64,000 nt of DNA from Streptantibioticus silvisoli (GTDB lineage Bacteria; Actinomycetota; Actinomycetes; Streptomycetales; Streptomycetaceae), in contig NZ_JAAGKO020000033.1 of NCBI RefSeq assembly GCF_027947535.2, forward strand, positions 35,362-99,361. Direction: 5' to 3'. Every line of letters starts with the position of its first letter. Positions within the stretch are counted from its first letter, which is position 1. The notes under the pieces are model-generated. The model made no database searches. It saw only the letters and a list, made by a program, of their open reading frames with translations, and had not been told where the DNA came from. Shown piece after piece: positions 45,810 through 59,075 of the stretch. Position numbers and translations under genes: made by a program.

Positions 45810-47177
45810 ATGCGGCGCATACGGTTCACGTTCCCCCGACGCACGGCGGCCGCGGGCGCGGCGCTGGCCGCCGCGCTCGGCACCGGTTTTGCCGCGGCGC
45901 CGGCGGCGCACGCGGAGGACATCAGGGCGCGGCAGTGGTATCTCGACCCGATGCAGGCGTCGGCGATGCTGAAGGTCGCGACCGGAGCCGGCATCACCGT
46001 GGCGGTCGTGGACACCGGGGTGAACGCCCAGCAGCCAGAGCTGCGCGGGAAGGTACTGCCGGGCAAGGTCTTCGGCCGCTCCGGCGACGGCCGGACGGAT
46101 CCGGACGGTCACGGGACGACCATGGCCATGCTGATCGCCGGGGACGGGCTCGGCGGAAGCGGCGTGCAGGGTCTGGCCCCGGGAGCGAGGATTCTTCCGG
46201 TCGTCAATCCCACGGAAGGCCAGATGGCCGAGGCCATTCGCTACGCGGTCGATCACGGCGCCAAGGTGATCAACGTTTCGGAGGCCATTTCGCCATTGGC
46301 GCTCCCCAGCGAATTGGCACCGATAGCGTCCGCCGTGAAATACGCGGACGAGCACGGCGATCTTGTCTTCGCCGGAGTGGGAAATGACGGGAAGAAAGGC
46401 GCTCCCGTGTCGTATCCGGCCGCGACCGAAGGCGCAGTCGGGGTTACCGCCCTTGACCAGAAGGGGGACGTCGCCAGCCTGGCCAGTTACGGCCCGCAGG
46501 TGGCTCTCGCCGCTCCCGGTGTCGCGCTGCCCGGCCACTGCATCAAGTCCCTCGGACACAGCGAAGGCTATTGCCTCGTCGACGGCACCAGTGGTGCCAC
46601 CGCGCTCGCCTCCGCCTCGGCCGCCCTCATCTGGTCCGCCCACCCGCACTGGACCGGCAACCAGGTGCTGCGGGTGATGATCGACACCGCCAGCAGGCCG
46701 ACGACCGGGAAGGTCCCCAGCGACTACCTGGGCTACGGAGGTGTGCGGCCCCGCCTGGCCCTGCTCGGCGCCCACGTCGACCCCGGCCCCGCGAACGTCA
46801 GCCCGCTCTACCCCGACCTGTTCGCGAAGCCTTCCGCGAAGCCGTCGGCCCCGGCGTCGGCCGCACCCTCGCACTCCGCGTCCTCGGGCGCCGGGTCCGC
46901 CGCCGGGACGTCGGACAACTCCTCGTCCGGCAGCGGCCCGCTGTGGATCGCGGTCGGCGCCGCCGCGGTCGTGGTGATCGCCGCCGCCGTCGGACTGCTC
47001 ACCGTCCGCCGCCGACACGCCGCACCGCCCACGCCACCGCCGACCGCCAACGGCCCGACCGCCTACGGTCAGTTCCCGTACGGCACGCCTCCGACCGGGT
47101 ACGGACCGCCGTCCGGCGGATCGGTCCCCCCACCCGGCGGAACGCCCCCGCCCTACGGCCCCCCGTCCGACCGCTGA
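45810..47177 (+). CDS. Module B mycosin-like serine protease with proline-rich cytosolic tail
   Basis: A 455-residue S8 protease. It has a signal peptide (GAALAAALGTGFAAAPAAHA), triad Asp68 (VVDTGVN), His101 (DGHGTTMAML) and Ser261 (DGTSGATALASASAALIW), and oxyanion Asn in AGVGND. The serine loop lacks the usual Pro, and the second Ser of GTSxS is Ala. After a Ser/Ala stalk and a transmembrane helix (IAVGAAAVVVIAAAVGLL) comes a cytosolic Pro/Gly/Tyr tail (TPPTGYGPPSGG) absent from the module A enzyme. The start is ATG 45810, or GTG 45807 one codon earlier. Confidence 0.87.
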   Translation: MRRIRFTFPRRTAAAGAALAAALGTGFAAAPAAHAEDIRARQWYLDPMQASAMLKVATGAGITVAVVDTGVNAQQPELRGKVLPGKVFGRSGDGRTDPDGHGTTMAMLIAGDGLGGSGVQGLAPGARILPVVNPTEGQMAEAIRYAVDHGAKVINVSEAISPLALPSELAPIASAVKYADEHGDLVFAGVGNDGKKGAPVSYPAATEGAVGVTALDQKGDVASLASYGPQVALAAPGVALPGHCIKSLGHSEGYCLVDGTSGATALASASAALIWSAHPHWTGNQVLRVMIDTASRPTTGKVPSDYLGYGGVRPRLALLGAHVDPGPANVSPLYPDLFAKPSAKPSAPASAAPSHSASSGAGSAAGTSDNSSSGSGPLWIAVGAAAVVVIAAAVGLLTVRRRHAAPPTPPPTANGPTAYGQFPYGTPPTGYGPPSGGSVPPPGGTPPPYGPPSDR

Positions 47178-47503
47178 CCGTCCCGCATCGCCGGACGTAC
47201 GGCGGTGCGGCGCACGACGTAGCGCTTCGCAACGGATGCCGCCCTGACCCCGATCCGCGGGCCACGGTGGCATCCGTCCGACGTCCGACCGCCGCGGACT
47301 CGAACCGGGTGCCGATGCGTCACCGCCCCAGCCCGCCCTCACCGTCCACGGCCACACCGTCACCTCGCGAACCGGCCCCCGCCGCCCCGGCCCAGCCCCC
47401 ACCCGCGGCGCACACGCCCGCGGCGCACACGCCCGCGGCGCACACCCCACCCGCGACGCACACCCCCGCGGCGCGCGCACCCCCCCCGCCATGAAGACCC
47501 CTC
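47178..47503. other. Convergent intergenic region module B / eccC
   Basis: No gene is seen. The right half contains the 15-bp repeat at 47402-47480. No clear terminator hairpin was found. Confidence 0.5.
47402..47480. repeat. 15-bp tandem repeat CCCGCGGCGCACACG
   Basis: Three near-perfect copies at 47402, 47417 and 47432 are followed by two degenerate copies. It shares the 15-bp period of the arrays at 36906 and 59076 but has a different sequence. Confidence 0.75.
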
Positions 47504-50500
47504 TCACGTCTGCGGCGGCAGCCACCCCGTCTGGATCAGGCGGGAGCCCTTGCGGCGCGAAACGTAGACGCCGCGGCCCGGCGGCATGGGGCGGGGGCGG
47601 GTGTTGCCGAGGAGTTCGCCCTCGCCGGGGTCGCCGGACAGCACCACGCCCTGCGCGCCGAGTTCCTTCAGGCGCTGCATGAACGGCTCGTAGCTGGAGC
47701 GGCTCGCGCCGGCGCTGGAGCGGGCGATGATGAACCGCACGCCGATGTCCCGGACGTAAGGCAGGTTCTCCAGGACCCGGGTCATCGGGTTGGACGACGA
47801 GGTGGCGACCAGGTCGTAGTCGTCGATCACGATGAACGCCAGCGGGCCGGACCACCAGTCGCGGGCCCGCAGTTGCGCGGCGGTGACGTCCGGACCGGGG
47901 ACGCGGCGCTGCATGATCGTGTTGATCTGCTCCATGTCGCTCTCCAGCGGGCCCGGGGACGCCGCGTACTTCAGCAGGTGCGCGTCCGGGACCGCGCCGA
48001 GCAGCCCGCGCCGGTAGTCGCCGACGACCACCAGCGCCTGCTCGGGCGTGTACAGCTCGGTGATCTGCTTGATGATCAGCCGCAGCAGCGCCGTCTTGCC
48101 GGACTCGCTGTCACCGAAGACCACGAACAGCGGATCGGTGTCGAAGTCGACGTGGACCGGTTCCAGGTCGCTCTCGTCGATGCCGATCGCCACACCGCGT
48201 TCGGGGAACTCGAAGCCCTTCGGCAGCTTGGCCGCCGACAGCTGTGTCGGCAGCAGCCGCACCCGCGGCGCCGAGGGGCCGGTCCACGCCGCGGCCACCT
48301 TCCGCACGAACTCCTCGGTGCCCTCGGCCAGGTCCTCGGTGTCGGGCGAACCGTCGATCCGCGGCAGCGCGCCCAGGAAGTGCAGCCGCTCCTGCGTCAG
48401 GCCGCGGCCCGGCGCGTTGCGCGGCACGTTGATCGCCGTCCTGCGGTCCACCTCGGAGTCGCTCGGGTCGCCCAGCCGCAGCTCCAGCCGGTTGAGCAGC
48501 AGGTCCTTCAGGGCCGGCCGCACCTCCATGTAGCGCGCCGCCGTGATGACCACGTGCACGCCGAAGCCCAGACCGCGGGCCGCGATGTCGGTGACCAGCG
48601 GCTCCAGCGCGTCGTAGTCCGACTTGAACGACTGCCAGCCGTCGATCACCAGGAAGACGTCGCCCCACTGCTCGCCCGGCAGCTCACCGGCCGCGCGCCG
48701 CTTGCGGAACGTGCCGACCGAGTCGATCGCCTCCCGCCGGAACAGCGCCTCGCGCCGGTTGAGGATGCCCGCGACCTCGGCCACCGTCCGGCGCACCGTG
48801 TCGCGGTCCAGCCGGGAGGCCACCGACCCCACGTGCGGCAGGCCGTTGAGCGCGATCATGCCGCCGCCGCCGAAGTCCAGCCCGTAGAACTGCACCTCGG
48901 CCGGGGTGTGCGTCAGCGCGAACGCGCCGACCAGCGTGCGCACCAGCGTCGAACGCCCCGACTGCGGACCACCCACGATCAGGCCGTGGCCGGCCGCACC
49001 GGAGAAGTCCCGGTAGAGCGGATCACGCCGCTGCTCGAACGGCTTGTCCAGCAGACCCACCGGCACCGTCAGCCGGCCCGCCGCCGGATAGGCCGCGGCC
49101 GTCAGACCCCGGCCCGGCACCACCGACAGGCCGTGCAGCAACTGGTCCAGGCTCGGCGCCCGGTCCAGCGGCGGCAGCCACACCCGGTGCGCGGCTGGCC
49201 CCTGCCCGTCCAGCCGGCCCACGATCACGTCCAGCACCGTGTCGGCCAGCGCGTCCGGCGCCGACTCCGGCCGCTGCTGCGCCGCCGGCAGCGGATCGGC
49301 GTACGTCACCGCCACCGGCGCGGCGGTGAACAGCACCGGCTGCCGGTCCAGCGGCAGCGGACCACCACTGGCCGCCACCGCCGTGCGGTACGCGCCCGAG
49401 ACGTACGCCGCCTTGAACCGCAGCATGTCGTCCGTACCGAACTTCAGATAACCCGAGCCCGGCACCGGCGGCAGGTGGTACGCGTCCGGCACCCCGATCG
49501 CCGCCCGCGACTCCGCCGCCGAGAACGTCCGCAGACCGATCCGGTACGACAGGTACGTCTCCAGCCCCCGCAGCCGGCCCTCCTCCAGGCGCTGCGAGGC
49601 CAGCAGCAGATGCACACCCAGCGACCGGCCGATCCGGCCGATCTGGATGAACATGTCGATGAACTCCGGCTTCGCCGTCAGCAGTTCGCTGAACTCGTCG
49701 ATGACCAGGATCAGCGACGGCAACGGCTCCAGCGCGATGCCCGCGGCCCGCGCCCGCTCGTAGTCGTGGATGTTGGCGTAGTTGCCGGCCGCCCGCAGCA
49801 GCTCCTGGCGCCGCTGCAACTCACCGGTGATCGAGTCGCGCATGCGGTCGACCAGCGTCAGGTCGTCCGCCAGGTTGGTGATGACCGCCGCCACGTGCGG
49901 CAGCGTCGACATCCCGGCGAACGTCGCGCCGCCCTTGAAGTCGGCCAGCACGAAGTTCAGCGTCTCCGAGGAGTGCGTCACCGCCAGCCCCAGCACCAGC
50001 GTGCGCAGCAACTCCGACTTGCCGGAACCCGTCGCGCCCACGCACAGGCCGTGCGGGCCCATGCCCTCCAGCGCCGCCTCCTTCAGGTCGAGCATCACCG
50101 GCTCGCCGTTCTCGCCCACCCCGATCGGCACCCGCAGCCGGTCGTGCGCCGACCGCGGCCGCCAGGTCTGCGCCACGTCCACCGAGTCCGCGTCGCCCAG
50201 CCGCAGCAGATCGGTGAAGTCCAGGTTCGTCAGCAGCGGTTCGTCCTCCCCGCCGCCGCCCAGCCGCAACGGCGCCAGCTGCCGGGCCAGCGCCTCGGCC
50301 GCCGCCGGGGCCAGCGCGTCCGGCACCCCCTGGTACTGGCGCCCGCTCGGCGACGCCAGCGTCAGCGTGCCGGACTCCACCGACACCACCAGACCCGCGC
50401 GCTGCTCCGCCGAACCGCCCGGCAGCACCTCGAAGACCGTCACCCCCAGCAGCCCCTCCGGCGCCGCCAGCACCGACTGCGCCGGGATCACCCCGCCGTC

Positions 50501-51454
50501 CAGCACCACCACCACGTGCGGCTGGTCCAGCAGCGGATGCGCCTCGCGGTGGAAGCGCGGCCGCCCGGCCAGGTGCTCCGCCAGCATCCCCTCCAGCTCG
50601 GTCAGGTCGTCGGAGAACATCCGGCGCGTCCCCGCACCGTCCACCGGGCCCGCCAACTGCGTGTGCGGCAGCCACTTCACCCAGTCCCACCGCCGCGCCG
50701 CAGCACCGCCCGCGCACACCGCGATCACCACGTCCTCCGGCGCGTGCAGCGTCGCCAACTGCCCCACCACCGCCCGCATCGCCCCCAGCGCCGGCTCCGG
50801 CTCACCGGTGACCGTCACCCGGTGGAACGCCCGCAGACTCACCGCCATCGGCAACCCGTCGACCGCGCCGTGCGCACCGAGGAACCGCCGCATCGCCTCC
50901 GCCGTCAACGGCTCCAGCTCGTCCAGCGGAGCCGTCGTCGGCGCCACCAGCGCCGACGCCAACTGCTGCGGACCCACCCCGAACCGCACCTGCGCGAAGT
51001 CGTCGTCACCGGCCCGCCGCTCCCACAGCCCCTCACGCCCGGCCACCACCGACCACAGCTGGTCCGGCGCCGGATGCAGCCGCAACTGCGCCGCCCGCTG
51101 CGCCGCCGCCGTGCGCCGCACCCGTTTGCGGGTCTGCGCCAGGTACGCGAAGTAGTCCCGCCGCGCCTGCGACAGCGCCCCGTCGGCCCCCTGCCGCGAC
51201 TTGACCAGCTGCGACAGCGCCATCGCGATCGTGGAGCCGAGCATGAGCACGCCCATGATCTTCATCAGCGACGACGACCCGGCACCGAAGAAGAAGATCG
51301 ACGACGACGCCATGCCCAGCGTCGGCAGCAACGCCATCAGGGCGCTCTGCTCCTGACCGCGCGGCAGTTCCGGAGGCGTCTCGATCCGTATCGGCTCGGA
51401 AGGGACTTCTGGCGGCACCGCCCGCGGCGGGCGTTTGACGACGACCAGGCTCAC
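47504..51454 (-). CDS. eccC: Type VII secretion ATPase EccC (fused EccCa/EccCb)
   Basis: The 1316-residue motor of the secretion system. Two N-terminal transmembrane helices lie around residues 38-80 (MALLPTLGMASSSIFFF). Three FtsK/SpoIIIE-type ATPase domains follow: Walker A GATGSGKS near 468 with Walker B LILVIDEFSEL, GGPQSGRS near 823 with VFLVIDGW, and GDSESGKT near 1110 with FIVIDDYD. The second site has Arg in place of the invariant Lys, so it is degenerate; domain 1 looks fully active. GTG 51454 (MSLVVVKRPPRAVPPEVP) was chosen because EccC homology begins there and TTGAGGA lies upstream. It recognises YxxxD/E signals through the C-terminal domain. It is divergent from eccD. Confidence 0.95.
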   Translation of the reverse strand: MSLVVVKRPPRAVPPEVPSEPIRIETPPELPRGQEQSALMALLPTLGMASSSIFFFGAGSSSLMKIMGVLMLGSTIAMALSQLVKSRQGADGALSQARRDYFAYLAQTRKRVRRTAAAQRAAQLRLHPAPDQLWSVVAGREGLWERRAGDDDFAQVRFGVGPQQLASALVAPTTAPLDELEPLTAEAMRRFLGAHGAVDGLPMAVSLRAFHRVTVTGEPEPALGAMRAVVGQLATLHAPEDVVIAVCAGGAAARRWDWVKWLPHTQLAGPVDGAGTRRMFSDDLTELEGMLAEHLAGRPRFHREAHPLLDQPHVVVVLDGGVIPAQSVLAAPEGLLGVTVFEVLPGGSAEQRAGLVVSVESGTLTLASPSGRQYQGVPDALAPAAAEALARQLAPLRLGGGGEDEPLLTNLDFTDLLRLGDADSVDVAQTWRPRSAHDRLRVPIGVGENGEPVMLDLKEAALEGMGPHGLCVGATGSGKSELLRTLVLGLAVTHSSETLNFVLADFKGGATFAGMSTLPHVAAVITNLADDLTLVDRMRDSITGELQRRQELLRAAGNYANIHDYERARAAGIALEPLPSLILVIDEFSELLTAKPEFIDMFIQIGRIGRSLGVHLLLASQRLEEGRLRGLETYLSYRIGLRTFSAAESRAAIGVPDAYHLPPVPGSGYLKFGTDDMLRFKAAYVSGAYRTAVAASGGPLPLDRQPVLFTAAPVAVTYADPLPAAQQRPESAPDALADTVLDVIVGRLDGQGPAAHRVWLPPLDRAPSLDQLLHGLSVVPGRGLTAAAYPAAGRLTVPVGLLDKPFEQRRDPLYRDFSGAAGHGLIVGGPQSGRSTLVRTLVGAFALTHTPAEVQFYGLDFGGGGMIALNGLPHVGSVASRLDRDTVRRTVAEVAGILNRREALFRREAIDSVGTFRKRRAAGELPGEQWGDVFLVIDGWQSFKSDYDALEPLVTDIAARGLGFGVHVVITAARYMEVRPALKDLLLNRLELRLGDPSDSEVDRRTAINVPRNAPGRGLTQERLHFLGALPRIDGSPDTEDLAEGTEEFVRKVAAAWTGPSAPRVRLLPTQLSAAKLPKGFEFPERGVAIGIDESDLEPVHVDFDTDPLFVVFGDSESGKTALLRLIIKQITELYTPEQALVVVGDYRRGLLGAVPDAHLLKYAASPGPLESDMEQINTIMQRRVPGPDVTAAQLRARDWWSGPLAFIVIDDYDLVATSSSNPMTRVLENLPYVRDIGVRFIIARSSAGASRSSYEPFMQRLKELGAQGVVLSGDPGEGELLGNTRPRPMPPGRGVYVSRRKGSRLIQTGWLPPQT

Positions 51455-51786
51455 CGAAGAATCAGTCCTCAAATCCTGCGGACGGAAAGGACAGCCGGTC
51501 GCATCCCGCCGACGCCCCCGTGGCGACGCTCGCCCTCCGCGTGACCGCACATCCTACGGGTCATGACAACTCGCAGCCCCGGTAGGGTGACGTCCCGACG
51601 CGTGCCGGACACCCGGACCGCGGCGGCCCGCACGGCGCCGCCGAAGCCCGCCGCCGCACCGCGGCGGCCCGGTCCGGCCACCGCCGCGCGACCCGGCCGG
51701 ACGCACCCCGCGCCCGCCCGCCGCACCGCCGCACCACGGCGCCGGCCGCCAGCCACAGCCGCCCGCAACCGAGGGGGAACCGCGAG
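51455..51786. promoter_or_regulatory. eccC/eccD divergent promoter region
   Basis: This 332-base spacer has TAGGAT on the minus strand (51556-51551) and TAGGGT on the plus strand (51583-51588), candidate -10 elements for eccC and eccD. Their -35 partners are weak. The rest is GC-rich without a gene. Confidence 0.35.
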
Positions 51787-53226
51787 GTGAGCACGACCGC
51801 AGCGACCGGCTTCTGCCGGATCACCGTCGTCGCACCCGACAGCCGAATCGACGTCGCCCTGCCGGACGACATCGCACTCGCCGACATCTACCCGGAGATC
51901 CTCCGGCTGTCCGGCCAGCACCAGGACCCCGCGGCCCCGGCCGGCTGGCACCTGGTGCGCACCGACGGCACCGTGCTCGACGGCTCCGGATCGCTGGCCG
52001 CCCAGCACGTGCTGGACGGCGACATCCTCAGCCTGCGCCCGTTCTCCGCCTCGCTGCCCGCCGCCGTGCACGACGACGTGGTCGACGCCGTCGCCTCCGC
52101 CGTCGGCCGCGACCACCGGCTGTGGAACGACCAACTGCTGCGCGCCGCCGGGCTGACCGCGGCCGTCCTGCTGCTGGCGCTGCTCGGCCTCGTGCTGTGG
52201 TTCGCCGACCCGGTCCGCCACGACGCCCACGGCCTGCCCGGCGTCGTGGCCGGCGCGGCCGGTGCCGTGCTCACCGCGCTGGCCGCCGTGCGGGCCCGGG
52301 TCTACCGCGACCGCGGTTCCGCCGTCGCCCTCGGCCTCGGCGCGCTGCCCTCGCTGCTGGTCGCCGGCAGCGGCCTGGCCGCCGCCGACCCCGGCCACGG
52401 ACCCGGCCGCCTGCAGTTCCTCATCGGCTGCGCCGTCGTGCTCGTCGCCTCCGCGCTGCTCATCGCCCTGACCCCGACCGGCGACGCGCCGTTCGTCGGC
52501 GCCGCCTTCACCGCCGCCGTCGGGCTGCTCGCCGCCTTCGCCGCCGTCCTCACCCGCGCCGGCGCCACCGAGGTCGCCGCGGTCTGCGCGGTCGCCGCGG
52601 TCGGCGCGGTGGCGTTCCTGCCCGCGCTGTCCGCCCGCTTCGCCCGGCTGCCCATCGGCTACGACACCGCGCCGGACGGCCGGAGCGCGGCGGCCGGAGC
52701 CATCGACGACGCCCGGATCGCCGCCCGCGCCCGCCGCGGCCACGAACTGCTGCTCGGCCTGGCCGGCGGCTGCTGCGCGGTCGTCACGGTCAGCGCCGGC
52801 GTCCTCGGCTTCTCCTCGTCCACCTGGGCCCGGGTGCTCGCCCTCGCCGTCGGACTGGCGATGCTCAGCCGCGCCCGGCTCTTCCGCTACACCGCCCAGG
52901 TCGCCGCCATGCTCACCGGCGGCATCCTGGCCGTCGCGCTGCTGGTGGCCGGCATGGCCCTGAACCCGCCGGCCGCGATGGTCCGCGACCTGGCCGCCGG
53001 CCAGCAGTCCTCCGCCGACCTGCGGGTGCTGTGGCTGGCGGCGGGCGTGGCGGCCGGCGCCGCGCTGCTGGCCGCCATCGGCCTGCTGGTACCGCGGCGC
53101 GGCGTCTCCCCGTTCTGGGGCCGGCTGCTCGACATCACCGAGGGCCTCGTGCTGCTCAGCCTGGTCCCGCTGTGCCTGGCGGTGCTGGACGTCTACGCGG
53201 CCGTGCGCGGCGTCACCTCCGGCTGA
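51787..53226 (+). CDS. eccD: Type VII secretion channel protein EccD
   Basis: A 479-residue integral membrane protein. Residues 1-95 form the ubiquitin-like (YukD) domain (FCRITVVAPDSRIDVALPDD; WHLVRTDGTVLDGS). About eleven transmembrane helices follow (TAAVLLLALLGLVLWFA onward), the EccD topology that forms the ESX pore. The start is GTG 51787. It is the last gene of the locus and ends in a strong terminator. Confidence 0.94.
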   Translation: MSTTAATGFCRITVVAPDSRIDVALPDDIALADIYPEILRLSGQHQDPAAPAGWHLVRTDGTVLDGSGSLAAQHVLDGDILSLRPFSASLPAAVHDDVVDAVASAVGRDHRLWNDQLLRAAGLTAAVLLLALLGLVLWFADPVRHDAHGLPGVVAGAAGAVLTALAAVRARVYRDRGSAVALGLGALPSLLVAGSGLAAADPGHGPGRLQFLIGCAVVLVASALLIALTPTGDAPFVGAAFTAAVGLLAAFAAVLTRAGATEVAAVCAVAAVGAVAFLPALSARFARLPIGYDTAPDGRSAAAGAIDDARIAARARRGHELLLGLAGGCCAVVTVSAGVLGFSSSTWARVLALAVGLAMLSRARLFRYTAQVAAMLTGGILAVALLVAGMALNPPAAMVRDLAAGQQSSADLRVLWLAAGVAAGAALLAAIGLLVPRRGVSPFWGRLLDITEGLVLLSLVPLCLAVLDVYAAVRGVTSG

Positions 53227-53267
53227 CCCCCGCCCGCCCCGGCCACCGGGCCGGACACCACACCCAG

Positions 53268-53308
53268 GCCGCCGGCCGGGCCCCGCGGACGAAGGCCCGG
53301 CCGGCGGC
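53268..53308 (+). terminator. Perfect 15-bp terminator after eccD
   Basis: GCCGCCGGCCGGGCC and GGCCCGGCCGGCGGC pair perfectly over an 11-base loop, 42 bases after the eccD stop. A TACTGT -10-like hexamer for rpsO follows at 53312. Confidence 0.8.
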
Positions 53309-53417
53309 TGGTACTGTGTGTGACGGCCGTGTGTACGCCCGGCTGGCCCATCGAGTATCGAAGAACCCCTGAGAATCAGACCAGGGGCGCTCGCGGGCAC
53401 GAACCCAAGGAGTGCGC

Positions 53418-53705
53418 GTGTCGCTCGACGCCGCCACGAAGAAGCAGATCGTCGCTGATTTCGGTACCAAGGAAGGCGACACCGGCTCCCCCGAGGTCCA
53501 GGTCGCGCTGCTGACGCGCCGCATCACCGACCTCACCGAGCACCTCAAGACCCACAAGCACGACCACCACTCCCGTCGTGGCCTGCTGCTCCTGGTCGGC
53601 CAGCGCCGCCGCCTGCTGCAGTACCTGGCCAAGAAGGACATCACGCGCTTCCGTGCCCTCGTCGAGCGCCTCGGCATCCGCCGCGGCGCGGCGGGCGCCC
53701 GCTGA
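53418..53705 (+). CDS. rpsO: 30S ribosomal protein S15
   Basis: 95 residues starting [18 protein letters not shown], with the S15 signature [40 protein letters not shown] and [18 protein letters not shown] 53418 is placed 5 bases after AAGGAG; the in-frame GTG at 53412 overlaps that site and is rejected. It binds 16S rRNA and organises the 30S platform. The rpsO-pnp order is conserved in bacteria. Confidence 0.96.
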   Translation: MSLDAATKKQIVADFGTKEGDTGSPEVQVALLTRRITDLTEHLKTHKHDHHSRRGLLLLVGQRRRLLQYLAKKDITRFRALVERLGIRRGAAGAR

Positions 53706-53717
53706 CACGTCGTGCAG

Positions 53718-53752
53718 GGGGAGCGGTTCCCACCGGGGAGCCGCTCCCCTTT
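53718..53752 (+). terminator. rpsO terminator with T tract
   Basis: GGGGAGCGGTTCCC pairs with GGGAGCCGCTCCCC (one G-U) across a 4-base loop, followed by TTT, 12 bases past the rpsO stop. Confidence 0.75.
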
Positions 53753-54022
53753 GACGTACGTTGACACCGTCCGGCACACCCGGACGTGTCGTCGTACGTG
53801 CCGCCGGACCGGCCCACCGGGTTTGTAGTCTGGCAAGGAACAACACAGAACGAGCAGGAGCGCTCGCGCGCCGGCCGCATGCCGGCGCCGGCGGAGCCGG
53901 TCCTCGGTAGTGGCCCCCGGGCAGCACGCGTACTCCGCGTCCCGGAGGCTTCGATCGAAGACCGGTCCTCGGCCCCCCGCGCCGCGGGGCGGCCGCGCAC
54001 GGCGGGCGCTCCACCGCGCAAG

Positions 54023-54046
54023 GCTCCCGGGCAGGTGCCCGGGAGC
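54023..54046 (+). promoter_or_regulatory. Hairpin adjacent to the pnp ribosome-binding site
   Basis: GCTCCCGGGCA and TGCCCGGGAGC are directly opposed, ending 8 bases before the GAGGAG of pnp. It could be an RNase III target or control translation. Confidence 0.55.
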
Positions 54047-54070
54047 GGACGAAAGAGGAGAAACCCCATA

Positions 54071-58514
<4,444 letters not shown>

Positions 58515-58529
58515 CGAGAGCCACCCGAT

Positions 58530-58982
58530 ATGCGCGCGAAGATCACCTACTTCGTCACGGCCGCCGTGCTGGTCGTCTACTTCGTCCTGGCCGGCGACCG
58601 CGGCATCCTGCTGATCGAGGCCGGCAGCCCGGTCACCGTGCCGCTCGGCGTCGCGGTACTGGTGCTGCCGCTCATCGGCGTGTGGTTCCTGTGGCAGACC
58701 ACCCGGTTCGCCACCTCCGCCGACCGGCTCGCCAGGGAACTGGATGCCGAGGGCGGCCTGCCGGTCGACGAGCTGGTCCGCACCCCGGCCGGCCGCATCG
58801 ACCGCGACTCCGCCGACGCGGTCTTCGTCCGCCGCCGCAGCGAGACCGAGGCCGCCCCCGACGACTGGCGTTCCTGGTTCCGGCTCGCCGTCGCCTACCA
58901 CGACGCCCGCGACACGCCCCGTGCCCGCAAGGCCATGCAGCGCGCCATCGCCCTGCACGACGGCCGCCCGGTCCGCGCCTGA
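58530..58982 (+). CDS. Small membrane protein with TPR-like C-terminus
   Basis: A 150-residue protein. Two transmembrane helices (ITYFVTAAVLVVYFVLAG and VTVPLGVAVLVLPLIGVWFLW) are followed by a cytosolic segment. Its last 35 residues, WFRLAVAYHDARDTPRARKAMQRAIALH, read as one tetratricopeptide-like helix pair. ATG 58530 is 15 bases after the dapB stop, so it is probably co-transcribed. The function is unknown; a scaffold or protein-binding role is a guess from the TPR-like end. Confidence 0.8.
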   Translation: MRAKITYFVTAAVLVVYFVLAGDRGILLIEAGSPVTVPLGVAVLVLPLIGVWFLWQTTRFATSADRLARELDAEGGLPVDELVRTPAGRIDRDSADAVFVRRRSETEAAPDDWRSWFRLAVAYHDARDTPRARKAMQRAIALHDGRPVRA

Positions 58983-58999
58983 CCCGCAGCCACGCGGCA

Positions 59000-59028
59000 G
59001 GGGCCCGTCCCGCCCCGGGACGGGCCCC
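59000..59028. terminator. 12-bp terminator hairpin
   Basis: GGGGCCCGTCCC and GGGACGGGCCCC flank a 5-base loop, 17 bases after the preceding stop, between convergent genes. Confidence 0.75.
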
Positions 59029-59075
59029 CGCGGCCCGCCCGGCCGCCCCTGCGCGGCCGGGACGGCGCCGGACCC

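Larger units (their letters stand above)
53706..54070. other. rpsO-pnp intergenic leader
   Basis: A 365-base leader with no gene. It holds the rpsO terminator, a TTGACA at 53760, the 12-bp palindrome CTTCGATCGAAG (53949-53960) and a hairpin next to the pnp ribosome site. In other bacteria this spacer is the site of RNase III cleavage and PNPase autoregulation; structured elements here fit that (inference). Confidence 0.55.

Noticed and set aside
45003..47855. 950-codon minus-strand frame across module B
   Set aside because: It is antisense to two well-supported genes and enters eccC out of frame; its composition is an Arg/Gly/Pro shadow.
53786..54070. 95-residue N-terminal extension of PNPase
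   Set aside because: It translates through the leader hairpins; PNPase normally begins at MENETHYAD and a GAGGAG site precedes GTG 54071.
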